Shown piece by piece: positions 48,201 to 63,260 of a DNA stretch of 64,000 bases. The stretch spans positions 5,393,440-5,457,439 of the forward strand of contig WBMW01005650.1 of NCBI GenBank assembly GCA_013396635.1. The letters run 5' to 3'. This stretch comes from Penelope pileata (taxonomy: Eukaryota; Chordata; Aves; Galliformes; Cracidae). How positions within the stretch are numbered: the first letter of the stretch is position 1; each line of letters begins with the position of its first letter. A program made the translations under genes and the position numbers. The notes under the pieces were generated by a model. The model was not told the origin of the DNA. It searched no databases and saw only the letters and a list, made by a program, of their open reading frames with translations.

Positions 48201-51200
48201 CTCTGCTGTAGGGCAGGATCAGATCTGCTTTCAGTGCATTCTTGCAGACTCTGAACATGTTTCATGTACCAATTTTACTTGCTTCTTTTAACATATCACT
48301 GGCCTGAATCAGTATTTTTAACATTATTATAGTGAAAACACTGTAAATTCTGACTACGCTGTGCTTCTAGAGAATATATAACGTGGAACTTTGTCCTGTA
48401 GTCAGTCATTGTGTGAGAAGCACAAGTTTGTTTCTTCAGTCAGAGCTCTTTTGGTACACTGCTTTTCTCACTTTCTGTTGAAAAAGAGTTTATGATTTTG
48501 AGCTCCTCCCACGACTTTGTGCATAGTAATATTTGTGAGCTGCAGGAATCTATCCTTTCAAAAACATTTCATAAAATCAATATGATTATTCATCCAGAGG
48601 GCAGTGTCCACACCCCCTTCCTTTCAACCCTCCAAATTCAACTGTGAAATTGCAAGATTGAAACCATGCTAAAATGTAGCAGAGATCTTTCATCTAAACT
48701 AAAAAATTGAGTTATTCGGCAATGAAGAATGGGAAATTATGTCATACTTCTGCCTCTGGATTTGCTGTCTCTGTGTCTTTCTTTTGTCAAACAAGGGGTC
48801 ATGAAAGACTTTCAAAAATACATCCAGTTTAGTTTAATTATATTTCCTAACACCTGGCTCAAAAAATTTTGCTTGGCACTTTGAAATATCTTTATAAGTA
48901 TGTTAAAAATCTAGGAGGAAACTATAGAAGTGTTAATGTGCTTGCAGGCACTGTAATTTAAATTATTCTTCCTAAAAGAAAGGCAATAAAATTATATTGT
49001 CACAGTAATCTACTAGGAATAAATGTGGCTGTGACACATTTATTGTTTCTAAAATGACCTTTGTGTCAAATCTTATGCATTTATTATTTTTTACACACAA
49101 TTTTATTTACTAATTCACCCTACAGCTCCACTTATTCTATGTCACTCATTTTGTCTTCTGTTCGTTTAAACTGACAACTGAAGAGTTGTTTTAGCTCTGT
49201 GTGGTTTTTACCTCTTGAATACAGATATAAAGCAAAACCTGGCAAACTTAAAAAGCTGTGGTAGCAGGTGAACTTATCAATATCCCTTTGCCTTCTTTCA
49301 TTTGAACTGTGGCAAGAACCATCTAAACTGAGGCTAATTATATACAATATTTCTACATAATTATGTGATAAAGATTTCTAGGGTCTGTACGGTTTTGTAT
49401 GGTTGTCTACAACTTCTTGGTTAAGAGAGTAAGTTATTCACAATGTTAATTGACGATGAACAGATTATTAGAGTTCAATTCACTTATTCTGTGTTCTCCT
49501 TCATTTTAAATAATTTTGGGGGCAATTCTGAATAGAAAGTTGGTGCCAGCATTATTAAAAGATGGTGTGTAGAAGAGCAGACCTTTTCTTACAGTGTTGA
49601 TTGATAACCGCTGATAAAATTAGAACAGTGCCATAAACATTTTAGTATGCATCATAAAGTTTTTCCATGTATAGTATTAGGCACATGGTATAGCAAGTTT
49701 AAGGCTGAAGTTTCAAAAGCAGTCATCAGAAATTATCTTGAATAATAAGTTCTAAGTGTTTTAAAAGATAAAACTAATGAAAGCCACTATGTTATCCATT
49801 TATATCCTTTAAGAAATTCTGTTAAGATTTTCTGTGACTTGACCTTTATTTTATGACAAGATATCTGAAAGGTTGATTTGTATGAGTCATAGCTGTAATT
49901 ATTATGGTGTATAAAGAAAAGGAAGTTAATGGATTTTCAGAGCTGTTTTGACTTTAAAAACATAAGGAATTAAGAATTCCTTTAAAGAGCCTTTATACTT
50001 CACTATCTAAAATATTTCTTGCCAGGTCAGCCACTCTATCAATCTATACTTTAAACTGAATTGAAAAAGAAATATGCTATAAATGTATCCTCACTGAGTA
50101 TACTGGAAGTATAAGACTCAAGCTCCAACTCAATGTGTGTAATTATTTACTCGTATTTAGAGGAGATCCATATTAGCTGTACTGATTGAGCATGTTAACT
50201 TAAGTCTGAAACATACATACGAACATTACTGTAAAAAAAATGATATTAATGGGACTTCTGGGTGCATATACAATATTGGCCTGCGTTTTCCTAATCCTAA
50301 GGGGCAAAGACCCTTATTCAGTACTTTTGCACGGTATAGGATTCCAAGTGTTTTATGAATGAAAGAGCTCTGATAAAGAAACATGTTCTTGTTTATACTG
50401 TGTTCTTTTTTTCTTATAAGAATTCTGGTTTGGATTTTCAAAGGAATCTAAATGAGCTACTCTTTCTTTCACTGAAAGCTTAGAGATTTTATTATTATTT
50501 ACACTAAAAGACTACAGACTGTCCTTTCAGTAGAAAGGAACATTAATTTATAAGTGAATCTTACCCAGTAGGTTTTTTATCCCTGTGTTATTTAAGCTTC
50601 TTTGAAAAGTCAGCCTAATGCAAGCAATCTTATTTACACAAGGAGAATTCCCATTCAAGAAGGCAAGGCTGCTGAAATAAACCAGATCTATTCATGTAGA
50701 ATCAGATTCTATCTGTCCCTCTAGATTTATAATTTGCAGACTCTAAAAGCCTCTTGCCTTTGAAGACTGAATGTCATGCTCTCCTCATTTTCTTCTCTAT
50801 ATACCTAGCAGTTAAGCTAGTTTGTTGTTTTGGAATCGACTACAAAGGAGGAAAGTTGATTTACAGATGAATCAAGATGGTTCTTATCTGCTGTTATTTC
50901 TAGAGGCCTTGTTGTTTAGTTAGATTTATAAGGAAGTTGCTGTTATTCGTCCCATGAACCCCTGCCATTCAGTGCAGTGCTAACATATGGGCCTACTCAA
51001 AGGGGTAGATCTAATACCGTGCTCATTGTACTCCTAAGATGGCCCTGGTTCATAATGATTTCTGCTGTTTATTAATTTTGAATGTACAAACTCCTCTACA
51101 TTCTGTGAAGAAATGGCTAAAGCAAAGAAGACATAGTGCAAACAAGTTAGAGCATTATAGTCTGCTTTGCAGTTTGTGAATTGTAAAGGACATTTTCAAA

Positions 51201-54200
51201 AAGAAAAATGATTAGTTACGCATTTATTAATAGAGGCTAAGAAAATTCTCATTAGAAATAATGGTCTTATTTATGTCAGGATTTCTGAAAGGTTGTCAGC
51301 AGGTGTTTGCATTAAGGATGTATTTCTGACTCAGAAATTTGGACCAAATTCATATTTCTTAAAGGATTTTTTCATCCTTTTAGGATGGCCATATTTGTGT
51401 GTGTGTATTTACTTTTGTTCAGTTTCCAGGAGTCCAAATGCTTAGGGAACTCCTATTATGTATTCATGCTCTGACTATGTTACGGTTTAAACAAGACTAA
51501 GACTAGTAGCAGTGGTTTTCTTATTTTCTAAAATGATTTTGTGAAATAAATCACTCAAGTCTTGTGGGTTTTTTTTTTTATACTGAGTTTCATCCCTTAG
51601 GGAACGTTTCATACACACTTTTTAACAACCTGAAAATAGGCAAATTATATACAAAATAAGTAGCAGATAGCTGTGGGCTATGAGTCTGTAATGCCAGTGA
51701 AGGGATTTGGTGATATCATACACCAGAAAAACAAAGTTTGAATGTCTTGAACACTGTTCAGGCCCTCAAAATGGAATAAGTATTCTATAATGCAACTTAT
51801 TTGTTATGAGGTATGGATCTGAGTGAATGACTCATACTGATAGGATGGAGTTCAGTGATCTTAGCTCCCATATCATTTCTGGGCTAGCAGCACTAATATT
51901 TCTTTTCTATTTACCCCTCAGTTTTCTCTTCTCATTTACTTGCTCTTCACAATATAGAGCTGCTTTCTCATGCAGTCTGTAATTTGTTTCTTTCAGATAA
52001 ATTTAATGTGCTGATGCTGAACTGGAGTCATACCTATATTAACACTGGAGGAATAGTTTGAATTTTTCCACAATTTACTTACTAACAGCCTGGGCTCTTA
52101 GGGAGTACAATGCCTACAGATTGCATGAAGCTAGCTTGATCTGAACAAGTGATAACGCTGAACTGATAAACTCTTATGGGATACAAAGTGCTTTAGAGCA
52201 TGGTACAGAGTGTCTTGAGAGCAATGCTAGACCCAGCTGGTAACAACTTGCACTTAGCACCAGCTTAGCCCTGTGGACTAATGCTGGAAACAGGAAAATT
52301 TTTCTGCACTATGCTTCCAACTATGCAGAATAGTTAGACTTTTCCAGTTTCTGGGGTTTCAGAGTCTCTTAAAGTATCACTTAAGCAACTAAGATGCTGG
52401 AGATACCATTTCTCCAAAAAGATGCAAAATTAAATCTCTGTCACATGTTACAGTAGCAGTCCTAATAAGTCTAGAAATGATAAAAGCTATGTCATGTTGC
52501 AATAATAATTCATTTCTTGAATGTAAATGATTGTAATCTGAATTTTTTAGTTATCTTCATGTTGTAAACATTTGGGAAGTTGTATTAATAGTTACTGAAC
52601 TGTTAATAGGTACCATGGAAATGGTGAAGAGGCTTTTTAGTCTTTTGAGAAAGGTAATAAAGACTTTGATAGTAAAGGGTATAAATAAATATTGAATTGT
52701 GATTCCCCTCGGTTGCAATTCAGACAGGTAGTTACTTGATATGCTGTTGTGTCTTGGCTGTAATGTGTTATCTTGGATCAGATATTTTGTGAGAATTGTT
52801 TCATGCTTATAAAACAAAACTGACTTCTGACTATGAGAATTTATTCCTAGAAATTATGCCACATTACTTGTAACTCCAGATGTGCACAAAATTTCTATTT
52901 CTCCAGAGCTTTCCCAGATTTCTCTAAATTTTGGTGTATTCACTTGGAAGTCTATGATAAGAAAGGAAATTTTTAAAATAAGTCATTTTAGTATAATATT
53001 GTGCACTTAAGTAAATTTATTCATATTACGAATGTGATCTGGAATGTCCAACTGACTTAACCAAAGCTGTATAGGCTTAGTTTCAGACAAAATTGTGGTT
53101 TCAGAGGGTAATTCAGTAACATAAGATCATTTTTATGTATCTGAAATTTCAATATAATATGATAGTTTAGGGTAACATTTGACTAGCATTTAAAAAACTT
53201 CTATCAAATGTGTTCAGTACTGTTTCTCACACAAAACGTGATCATCAATCCACTCTTTTGTCTGCTGGTTTCTTGGAGAAAAGACAATTGCTTATTGAAC
53301 CATTATAGTAAAAACTATCTTCTGACAGCTGTACAGGGAAATCATGTTCTGCTCTTAAGCCAGTTATAAGTAGTACCAGTTGGAGATTTTCCAATAGAAC
53401 AGGTTTTCTCATCTCAAAATTCTGATTCCTTGAAACATTTCTGAGTATGCATGTCTATTTTTGACAAGTAGAATAGCAGAGTGCTAGAATCGTGCTTGTC
53501 AGGCAGGTCTCAGTCAACTGTCTGGTTGGTTCAGTAATGCTAATGATTTTGTGAAAAGTCATGAAACTATTGAGAATTTTATTAATTTCAGCTAATGGCC
53601 ATCAGGTATTTCCAGGAGTTTCTTCTCATGTAAAAAGAAGAAAAAAAAATAAAAAGATATGTTTCATCATTTCTAAAGCAAAATAACTGTAGAAATTCAT
53701 TTTGGCAGTTTAGAGTGATTAGCAGTGATTTCTTTTTATATCTCCATACTCCTCAAAAAGTATCACTGAGCAGAAATGCCTTATCATGCAAGTTTTTGTC
53801 ATCAATCATTACTTCTGAAACTAAATATTGTATGCTACATCCTTTGAAAAATATATAATATTCTCCCTAATTCTCTCAAAGGCTGAGAACAAGGATATAT
53901 CGTCAACCAACTTTTATTTCAGAGTTCTTCTTTTCTGGTCAGGGTGTTCTGTGTATCATGTTGCATTGGTGTGCGAACGAATCACAGTATTCTCCCAGGT
54001 GTCACAGGCTGTTGACCTAACGCGTGAGCTTCAGTGAACAGCCTGCTCTATGGGTTATAAAATGGATGCTGTAAAGACCACAGATGTAGTTATCATGCTT
54101 TCAACATCAGGTATTCTCAGGCATGAGGAAAAGACTCTGCAGCCCTGCAGCGTCAGAAGAACATGGAAATGGAGAAAACTTACAGTATTAGTGTACGCAA

Positions 54201-57075
54201 GTGGAGATCTAATTCATAAATAGCATCTTGCACATATTACCGTGGCTTAGGTCCCACAGTCAGTGATAGCTAGGCTTGTAATGAAATACCTTCAGGTCTG
54301 CTAGTGAAGTGTCACTCATCCAAATGTTTGGTTTGGAAAGGCTTATTTCCTTGTAGGAGATGAAGGTGAGCTCATCTCATAAAATATGTGATTCTGAATC
54401 TAGGAATTACTTCTGGATGCTAAGGTGGAAGATCTTTCCAACTCATTAAGAATATAGAAAACATTCAACTACATTACTTAGACTGTGCCCATTCAGAAAA
54501 GATGAAATTATGGTAATCTTCCAGTTACAGTGTATAAAATTATATACCATTTGAGAAACATTACATTCTCAGCAGGGGTTTCAGCAAGTTGGTGGCCAAA
54601 AGCTATCTTAATGAGACAGCTTGTTTGAAAAATACAGAAAAAATGGCAAGGGAAATAAATGAACAATTATAAAAAATGAAACTTGGATGAAAGCACAAAA
54701 TGAACTTGCACAAGCTGAATCCTGAAAACATTGTTAAGCCCCATTTTGAAGGCATAAAGTCAAGGTTCTCACAGAACCTTTAGCTGTGTCCTTTTTAGCA
54801 TCTGTTATCAGGCAGTAAAAACAGTACACTGTGTAAGCTAATTGAATTACCCATGAAATGTTTTGGCACAACTAAGATATGAGAAAAAGAAACAGAACAA
54901 AATTTACTGCTTAACTTCAGTCTTTTTCACAAATAAAATAGAGCCGTCACAAAATGAGGTGTTTGTGATCTATTAAAACTATATACAACTTTCTGGCTAA
55001 TTAAAGAAAAAATCTCTGGGAAAGAAATTTGAAACTTGGTTACTGGATTTTGTCTAGATGAATAAAAAGTCTGAAGTATGCTTGTCTCTTGCATGTGTGT
55101 GTTTTGTGTAAGACAAAGCAGTTTATTGCTATGTGTGGTGAAACTTTTTATCTTAATATTTTTTAATTTCACAGACAAATATTCTGTTCAGAACATTAAG
55201 GCTTTAGAATAAGAATCAAGAATATGTAAGCCTGACAGTAGATATTTTTTGCCTCCCAGTTAAACTGTGTAATCTTTACATTTATGGACATTTGCACCCT
55301 TATGTGTAAGTATAGAACTTTTCCTTATCCTTACACAAATTCCACCACATCTGGGGGCAGATCCAGCATTTCTATTGATTTCAGTGAACTTTAACTTCGT
55401 TTGTCAATTAGTTGCTATTGGCATTGCTTATGGCATGTCATAATGATGAAGTTGAGGGAGATGGCAAGTTGGTGTTAAGTACATAACTGTGTTTTTATCA
55501 TTCCATTTACATAAAATTCTGTAGCAGAATTTGAGTGCATGACAACACCTTCATTAGGCAAAGTAGATCAAAAGAATTATGATATAAGGATTTTAACTGA
55601 AAATGTAAAACCTACCTTCTATCTGTTCAGTTCAACTATCAGTGATGAGGTTTTATAAATTGTTACTACACTGGATCATTCATAGCTGCACATCAGTGTA
55701 AATATTCAAGGATAATAATTAGAATATGTGAGCAATCTGAAGAAAGTGAGAGCAGATTTTTATAACAGGTCATACCCTTTTTAGTGCAAAAAAGTAGCTG
55801 TTATCTGCATGGAAATAGCTTAGCAGATGGACATCTTCAGTACAAATTCCTATTGCAAAAAAGTACAAAATATGATTAGAAAAAAAGAGACTTAAGACAC
55901 CAAGCCTTTCTGACTTCAAAGTAAGCTAAAGAAGTGTCAGAGAAAGGAAATGTCAATGGTGGTACTCTAAAAATGTTTCAAATTAAGATATACACTGAAC
56001 CTTAAGAAGATCTGACTGAGGAGCTGTCCTATTTATAAATAGTGTTACAACATGGAGACATACTTGTAGTAGATCTGGATTCTTCCTGTTCTTTCATCAT
56101 GAAGCTGCAGAATTCTCCAGGCACATTAGTACTGTGGTCAAAGATCTTTGATCAGATGAGCATTAGGCACTAGTGCTGATATTTGAAAAAACATCTACAT
56201 TGGAGAAGTCTAAGTGTAGTGAGTTACAGCACAGAACCATAGTAATAACTGGCATAAAATTCTTGAGTGTACCAGTGGAATAGTATGGAATGGCATAAAA
56301 CAGCATAACAGTAAGTTTGAAATGGTGGAAGGATAGGTTCACATTCTGATTTAATTGAACCTAAAAATGAAGCAGATAGACAAAAATGAAATTCCAAAAT
56401 CAGAAGTACATCAATGTAAGTTTTATGATATGAGTGCAAAATTTAGAGCAGTTAGCAAAAAATAACTGGACAGCGCCAAGATGCTCTGCTTTCTAAAATC
56501 TGTCAGTTGCTGCTATTTGAATGCGGAAAGACTTTTCCTGCCACTGTACGAGTTACATTTATTTTGCAATATCCAAATGTTTCACAGAGTTTTTGTTGAC
56601 TGCAATGGAAATAAAAGATAAAAATGAAAGAAAAAATAGGGAAAAGCTATTACTGAAAAGAGAAACCACAATAAAAAGGGAACAGGGAGAGGGGAGAAAT
56701 TACACCCTTACATAATAAGGTTTTGATAAAAGCTTGGATTTAAGGAGATCTTTTTTTCCTTCAAAATGCCTTTAATTCAAAGGCGGATGTATTTTGCTAA
56801 CCTCTGTATTACGGTTGGAGAAACCAAAAGTCCAAGAGTGATTTCAGACACAGTCTTCAAAATAAGTGATTATACTTTTTAATGCTTTAGTTCTGATGTT
56901 CAAGATTAAAGGAATGCATTATTTTTGTGAAGAATTTAGATATCTGATACCTGATTTCAGTTCATAGTAAAGTATATTTGTTATTACTGCATTTCAAAAT
57001 CCTAGCTGCTATTCAGTTAATCTAAAGGCTTTCCTCAGTACAAGAATGGAATACAATCTCAAGCAAAAATGGACC

Positions 57076-57090
57076 AAAAAAAAAAAAAAA
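57076..57090. repeat. Poly-A tract (A15)
   Basis: Uninterrupted run of 15 A, with no recognisable retrocopy upstream. Confidence 0.9.
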
Positions 57091-60052
57091 TACTGTGCAG
57101 TTTACTTTGAATAATATTGCAGAATTAGTGAATAAAGGGAATTGTAAGGTCTGAATTCATTCTCTAACTTTGCTGTGGTCCAGGAGAGGAATTTGTACAT
57201 CCAAAAATGAAACTTCACATTCTCTCATAGTACAGAGAATTCCAACATTAAGATAAAAGATAAAATCTTCCTTCCAATCCAAAGTGGATCTGTACAGCAT
57301 ATCTATTACATATTCTGTACTTGTCCCAAATATAGAGTTCTTTTAGAAGGAGAGACACAGCTTGGACTTTCAAAACTGGAACAAGTACTCATTGAGGACT
57401 TACAAAGACATGGAGCAGTAGCTCACTGGAGACGCCAACGTGAGTTCTGTACTTGAAACAGCATAGACTACATGGACACAGATATGCATTCTGGAGTCAC
57501 ATCTGAGTGACTGTAAAATGAAGAGAAAGCAGTCTCAGCTGAGAAGGTATTTGCTCGGTTTTAAAGATTAACCATTAAGCCTATTGTTACACAAAGTCAC
57601 CATTTTGACGTGTGGCTCTAAGTTCTCATTGAGTTGAACATTCCATTTAAAAATATTTCTATTTTGATTTTTAATACAGAATTTTATGAAATCATTAATC
57701 TGGGTAATAAAATCAACTAGTTGGATAAGTGGGAAGGTTTTCAGCATAATTATTTTGAAATTTAACTGCTCAGCATTAAAAAATAGTCTGAATACAGGGT
57801 TTATCAATGACTTAATTTAATGCATACACAGTTAACATTAATGTCATGTCATTTGTATGTGGAAAAAACACCTAATTACTAGAAAGGTAGGACCTTAGAA
57901 TACTACATTCCATAGGCTTTAATTAGTTCATCACATACTTTTTCAGAACCTGAATCCTCAATAGATATCTAACGTAAATAAGGTTTAATAAGAAGCACTA
58001 GAGCTGATAAGAAACTGATATGAAATGCATTTTTCAGATTTGGTTGTGCAGTTGAAGGGTAGGTGGTAGGGGCATCTTGTAATATATTTCTCCACAGTAA
58101 GGACCCAGAAATGGAGAGCTGTCATCCTCATGGCCAGAATATCTTAAGTGCAACGTATTCATATAACTAATTAAATACATTAGATACTATATAAGAATAG
58201 GCCTACATTTACTCATCTCATGATGAATCTTTTGAATTATTTGTTCTTCTCAATGATACTTCTGTGTCAAAATCCATCAATTTTTTATAATTTCAGATTC
58301 ATCTAAAGTTTGACCTTCAATACCAAAATGCCTTTGAATATCAGAGTTATAATACATCTAGCATCATAAAATAAGTGATATTAAATCAAAAGGAAGAGCT
58401 ATGCACAGTGAAATGTATCTCAAATTGCTAAGAGCTACTTATTTAATTATGCATCTCTCTAATGTCTTGAAAACAAGTCCACACTTTTTAAAAATCCATC
58501 CCAAAATGGCCAAGGTAATGCCAAGTCATATGGGGATTTTTCATGGTTTAATTTCCTTAGACAAAAACACATTTCCCTTAGACAGACAGTAAGAATGAAA
58601 GCAGTTTTTTTAGTAGTTCAGTGATATTAGAATGAAATGCAAATGCATAACTAAACTACATAACACAAATTCTGCTGTTTACTCTCTTGGGCATTACTCT
58701 GTATTTGGTGTAATGTTTTTATAACATTTTATGAAGTTTTCCGATTAAATATTAATGTAACTTCTTCAAAGAGAAACAAAGATTTGTAACTCCAAAGTGA
58801 GAGAAAAGATGAGAGAAATGATAGCGCAGTTGGGCAGGAGAATTCTGCAACACTTCTAAATACTTTTTCATTTGTTTGAGAGGCTGTATATGCCATCTAA
58901 AACAAAATATGTGTATGTATAAGCTATGGTCTAATTGCATGTGGTGCGTGATCTTATGTGGTAAATTAGGATCTTTCCATTCTAGCAATAAACCATGTGC
59001 TCTATCGCTGTTTTATTTTTAAACATTTCTTCAAGATTCTTACGTATTAAATATCTTAAACATTTAGGAAAAAAAAACCCTCAACAATTAAACTAGAATC
59101 TAAAGTTAAGGCAGCTAATATATTTTAGTATTTTAAAATTCAATTGAACTTGTAATAAATAATTTACTCAAACAGTGCAAAGAGGAAGTGATAACCACTC
59201 TTGCCTTTTGGCAAGAATGGATATGTAGTATGCCTGATTCATCAGCACTAGACAGCAGTAACTCATGTATATGGAACAGCCTGTAATGTTTTTCAGTTTA
59301 CTTGAGGGAATGAAAAATGTTTAAGATTCTGCATACTCCCAGATATTCTTCAAGGTTACCAGAAGGTATAAAGACATGTTCTGAACCTCAGGTCAACTTC
59401 ACATGAAAAAGAAATGTAGAGAGAAAGATGATTTCAAAGAGAGGAAGAGCAGGATTCTCTGATTGTGTTGATGAGCACTGAAATATTTTGCTTTTTCTTC
59501 CCTCTTCAAAATATCTAGCTAAGAGTAATGCATCTGGGCAACACAAGGGAATTAATCAGCAGAACCATTGGTTAAGATGCAGCAGTGTGAAAAAAATCTC
59601 TTTGCTGTAGGTCAGATTGAGGCATGCAAAACATTGTATGCTGAGAAGTCATAGAAACCTTTCTAATGAGAGCACTTCTGTTTGTCTTTTTTGATTTCTC
59701 AACATTTATCATTGTTACCTACTCATGCAGAGTTCTTATATTCTACATTTCTCCTGTCAGACACGGAGATGAACATAGAACTAAAATTCTATTCTATTCA
59801 CAACCACATATTACCTGCTCCACCCTTGGAGTAACAAGCCTGTCTTGTATCTCTGAAACCATGATTTACATTCGCTTATTTAATGTTGACCTAGACAGGA
59901 GCAATCAATGAGAAGTGGTACGTGCTCCTCAAGGTGTATGTGCTGCAGGGGAAGGATAGAACTAGAACTGATCTGGCACACAACCCTCAAACCCATTTAA
60001 ATGGGAAACTGCTGAATCCCTACATTTACAAAACTTGTAAGAAGGAAATGCT

Positions 60053-60075
60053 AAAAAAATTTTTTTTTAAAAAAA
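60053..60075. repeat. A7-T9-A7 homopolymer palindrome
   Basis: Seven A, nine T and seven A in succession. The A and T blocks are self-complementary in either pairing, and such a tract could extrude a small cruciform or bend DNA. Confidence 0.85.
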
Positions 60076-63000
60076 GTAGATTTTTATGTTACACAAATAG
60101 TAGCAGTCATCAGATCTGTGCAATTTATTATTGTTTTCAAACTTTTTAATATAAAATGAATTATTTCCTTGAGTATAACCACAGGAGTACAAGATTAACT
60201 GATGACACAAACTTCTTTCTATCCCAACAAAAGAAGAAACCATCTGGAAAATAAAAAGTATAAAATTGCTAATTAAAATGTCAGGAGAGCATCACTGCAT
60301 GCTCTATTTAGGGGACCAAAGTGGGGGGAAATAATGCACTGAGTCTGTGCAGAAAGTTTTCACTAAGTAGAATTGAATTAATTTAAAGAATACACTATAG
60401 GAATGGCAGCAGGAAGCATAACTATTTCTCCATCCAGTGATTTTTATGTATAGTCTTTAGCAATGTTGGAAAAGCAAATCTTATTAAAGACTTATTAGAA
60501 ATAAGTCATTGTGAAATGGGAAAGTGTTTGAGACAATGCTTGCCTCAGAGTAGAATGACAGGAAGAAAAAGAGCTAGCAATCTGGCAACTAGTGAAACGA
60601 GTATCAGCAGTTTCTGACACAGTAGAAAAAACATTCGCTCCTCTGTCTTTGCTGAAAAATATCAGAGAAGCATCAGCCACACCACATATTAGGGAGCCAT
60701 GCCCAGACCCAGTCCAAGGCTTGGAATGGAAACAAGATTGCTTCCAGGGAGGAGAAGATGGTTCACTTGTTAGTATCTCTTTAACATTATGACCTTTATC
60801 AGCAAAGACAATCATTGCAAAGGTTATTTTTGCTTCTGTAGAGGGGGAAAAAATTGGTTGAGCGGCATTGCTGACAGCAAGACTGTCATTTTAAAAATTA
60901 GATTATAATGAATATGAGTTTCAGAAGAAGTCTGCAGAGTAGGTCCCATCTGCTTCCCTCTGGACTGCAGCATGAAAGGGAACAGATGGACATGAAATAT
61001 GCCAAAAATGTCTGGGAGAGGTTAGGCAGCTCCATAGTCTTATTCTGTATTATCATCAGCCACTCTAAGATCCCGCTTCCTGTATACATCTTACGTGCAT
61101 TTCTGCCATCAGGGAAGTGAGGGTAGGGTGGACATGACTGGATGGAGGGAGAATATAGAATAAATCATTCTATGAGCACAGTTCTGTAACATGCAGACAC
61201 AGCTCAGGCCTTTATAAATTTTTGCTAATTTATTTGCTAATTCTAGTTTTCCCTCATTTTGTTTTGAAGGTCACATGAGCACCTTTACTTTCTGAACTGT
61301 CACAAGAAAGTGATACTATCTTTTTCCTGTCCAGCTATGTAAAACCTAGGTATTCTAGAATGAAATCTTAGTTTGCAAAATCAATGTCATCTTGATGTGC
61401 CATCAGATTAAGACAGGGTTTTACTCTCTCAGATATCTTCTAACAGAAGGGTTTATCATACCCTGTTCTGGAATTGTGTGCAATTGCATTGTAAATGGCA
61501 AACTCATGAAGATGTCATCTCTCAAAAGCCTTTGCAGATGAAGAGCACAATGTAATCTCTTGCCAGCTCTGACAAAAACAAAGTCTTAGAAAGATTTTGT
61601 ATGGTTTCATTTGTGTTTTTCCAATTAAAAATTGTGCTGAGATATTGTGTTTTACATAATTTCAAAGGCACTATTGGTAATAATAATAGAGATTTTATAG
61701 TTCTGTACAATATACTGCATATAGTGATGTAGTCTAATATTATCAAATATCTATGCCTGAAGTGATTTAGGAAAACAGAAAGATCAGAGATCCCATTAGA
61801 ACTGTGCATCAGTTCAAATACACTCTTCTTTATAGATGATGACTGCTAAAGTATTTGCGCTCCCATAATTTAGCTTTTGATAACAACTATGGTGATTGGT
61901 AGCTATTTCTTAAGGTGTCAGAGGCTGCCTTTCACAGTAGTTGTGCCTTCCTTTTGAAATAAGACACTTACTCTTTTATTATATCACAATATCATCTGTT
62001 ATATGCAAAGGGAAAATCATGCAATCAACTATTATTTTAGTTTTTCTGTATTTTAAAAACATCTCTATCTCCCTTTCATCTCTAGTTCTCTCTGGTTATG
62101 TAGAGCACAAGTTGTTAAAGCATAGTTTTGAATTAGATTGCTTAGTAATGGTAAGCCTTGCTACCCTGCAATGGTGTTCAGGCTGGTCTTTTTTACCATG
62201 TTATTTGATATTAGTATTCCAGTTACTATTTCACTCAACACTTGATTTAAAACTAGCAACTTACAATGTTGTTGGTACTGCTGATTTCAGAATAGGCAAA
62301 CTCCTTTTTAGCCGCTGCAAACAATGACTGACATATCCAATACCATTTCAAGGCTTCTAAGTATCCTCTTTTTTTCCCTCTGCATTTGCTTTCTTACTGT
62401 CTTTATATTCAGAATTTCATGGTAGGACTCTTTCTCTACATGGTAAAAGACCATCACGAGTAACATAAAATAGTAAGAAATTTCCTTCTACCTTCCATTT
62501 TAGAAAATAGAAGGACCATTTTGTCTTTTAACAGAACTTATGGGTACCTACTGTGTTTCTATGCCCGGTAAAACATTAGTTTGAGCTATAACTTAATCTA
62601 TGAAAAAAGGAGGGAAATAATTGTCAGTGTTTCATTTAATGCTTTCAAAAACAATTGCAAACTCAGATGTCTTAGGGAAAGCAAAACTGGAGTTGAGACA
62701 GAAATTTTATACAATAAACACTTGAGAAAGTTATATGTTCTAGATTTATTTGTTCATGTGAGAAGTTGTTTACTCTCAGAAGAGATTAGTGTTGTATCAG
62801 GGCACCTTGCTATTTGGAAAAAATGTAATGACATGTCTATTTTCTAGGAACCAATGGGCAGCTACAATCATTAATCAATGGCTTTCCTCCTTTTCTTCTA
62901 TGTGTGGTGAAGTCAATGTTTTACACTTTGGCTGCCTCAAGGTCTACATATACTTCAGGGCTTCATTGAACTCGCAGTACACAAGTGTAAAAAAAGCCCA

Positions 63001-63232
63001 TTTGAGCTTTTGCCATGAAAAATGTGAAATCAGTCTTTGAATGTTGACTAAAATCTCATTACTTTGGTGGCAAATGAGGCATGAAGCATTGTCAAAAATA
63101 TACAGCCCAAAATATAGTAACACTAAATATTTTATCTTCATGGAACCTATGACAAAAGGTTTGAACTCTAAATCAGTCAGTGAACTTAGGCTCATAGAAT
63201 CATTCATCAGATGCGAAATCTTCATTGCAAAA

Positions 63233-63260
63233 TTTGTCCATTTGTCCAGCTTTGTCCAGC
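63233..63260 (+). repeat. TTTGTCCAGC tandem repeat, about 2.8 copies
   Basis: A partial unit TTTGTCCA (63233-63240) is followed by two perfect TTTGTCCAGC units (63241-63260). Confidence 0.9.

Noticed and set aside
61941..62327. Longest open frame in the window, 128 codons on the plus strand
   Set aside because: The translation is dominated by Leu, Ile, Ser and Phe from T-rich DNA, has no recognisable domain, and lacks an evident promoter or splice context. A frame of this length is expected by chance in 64 kb.
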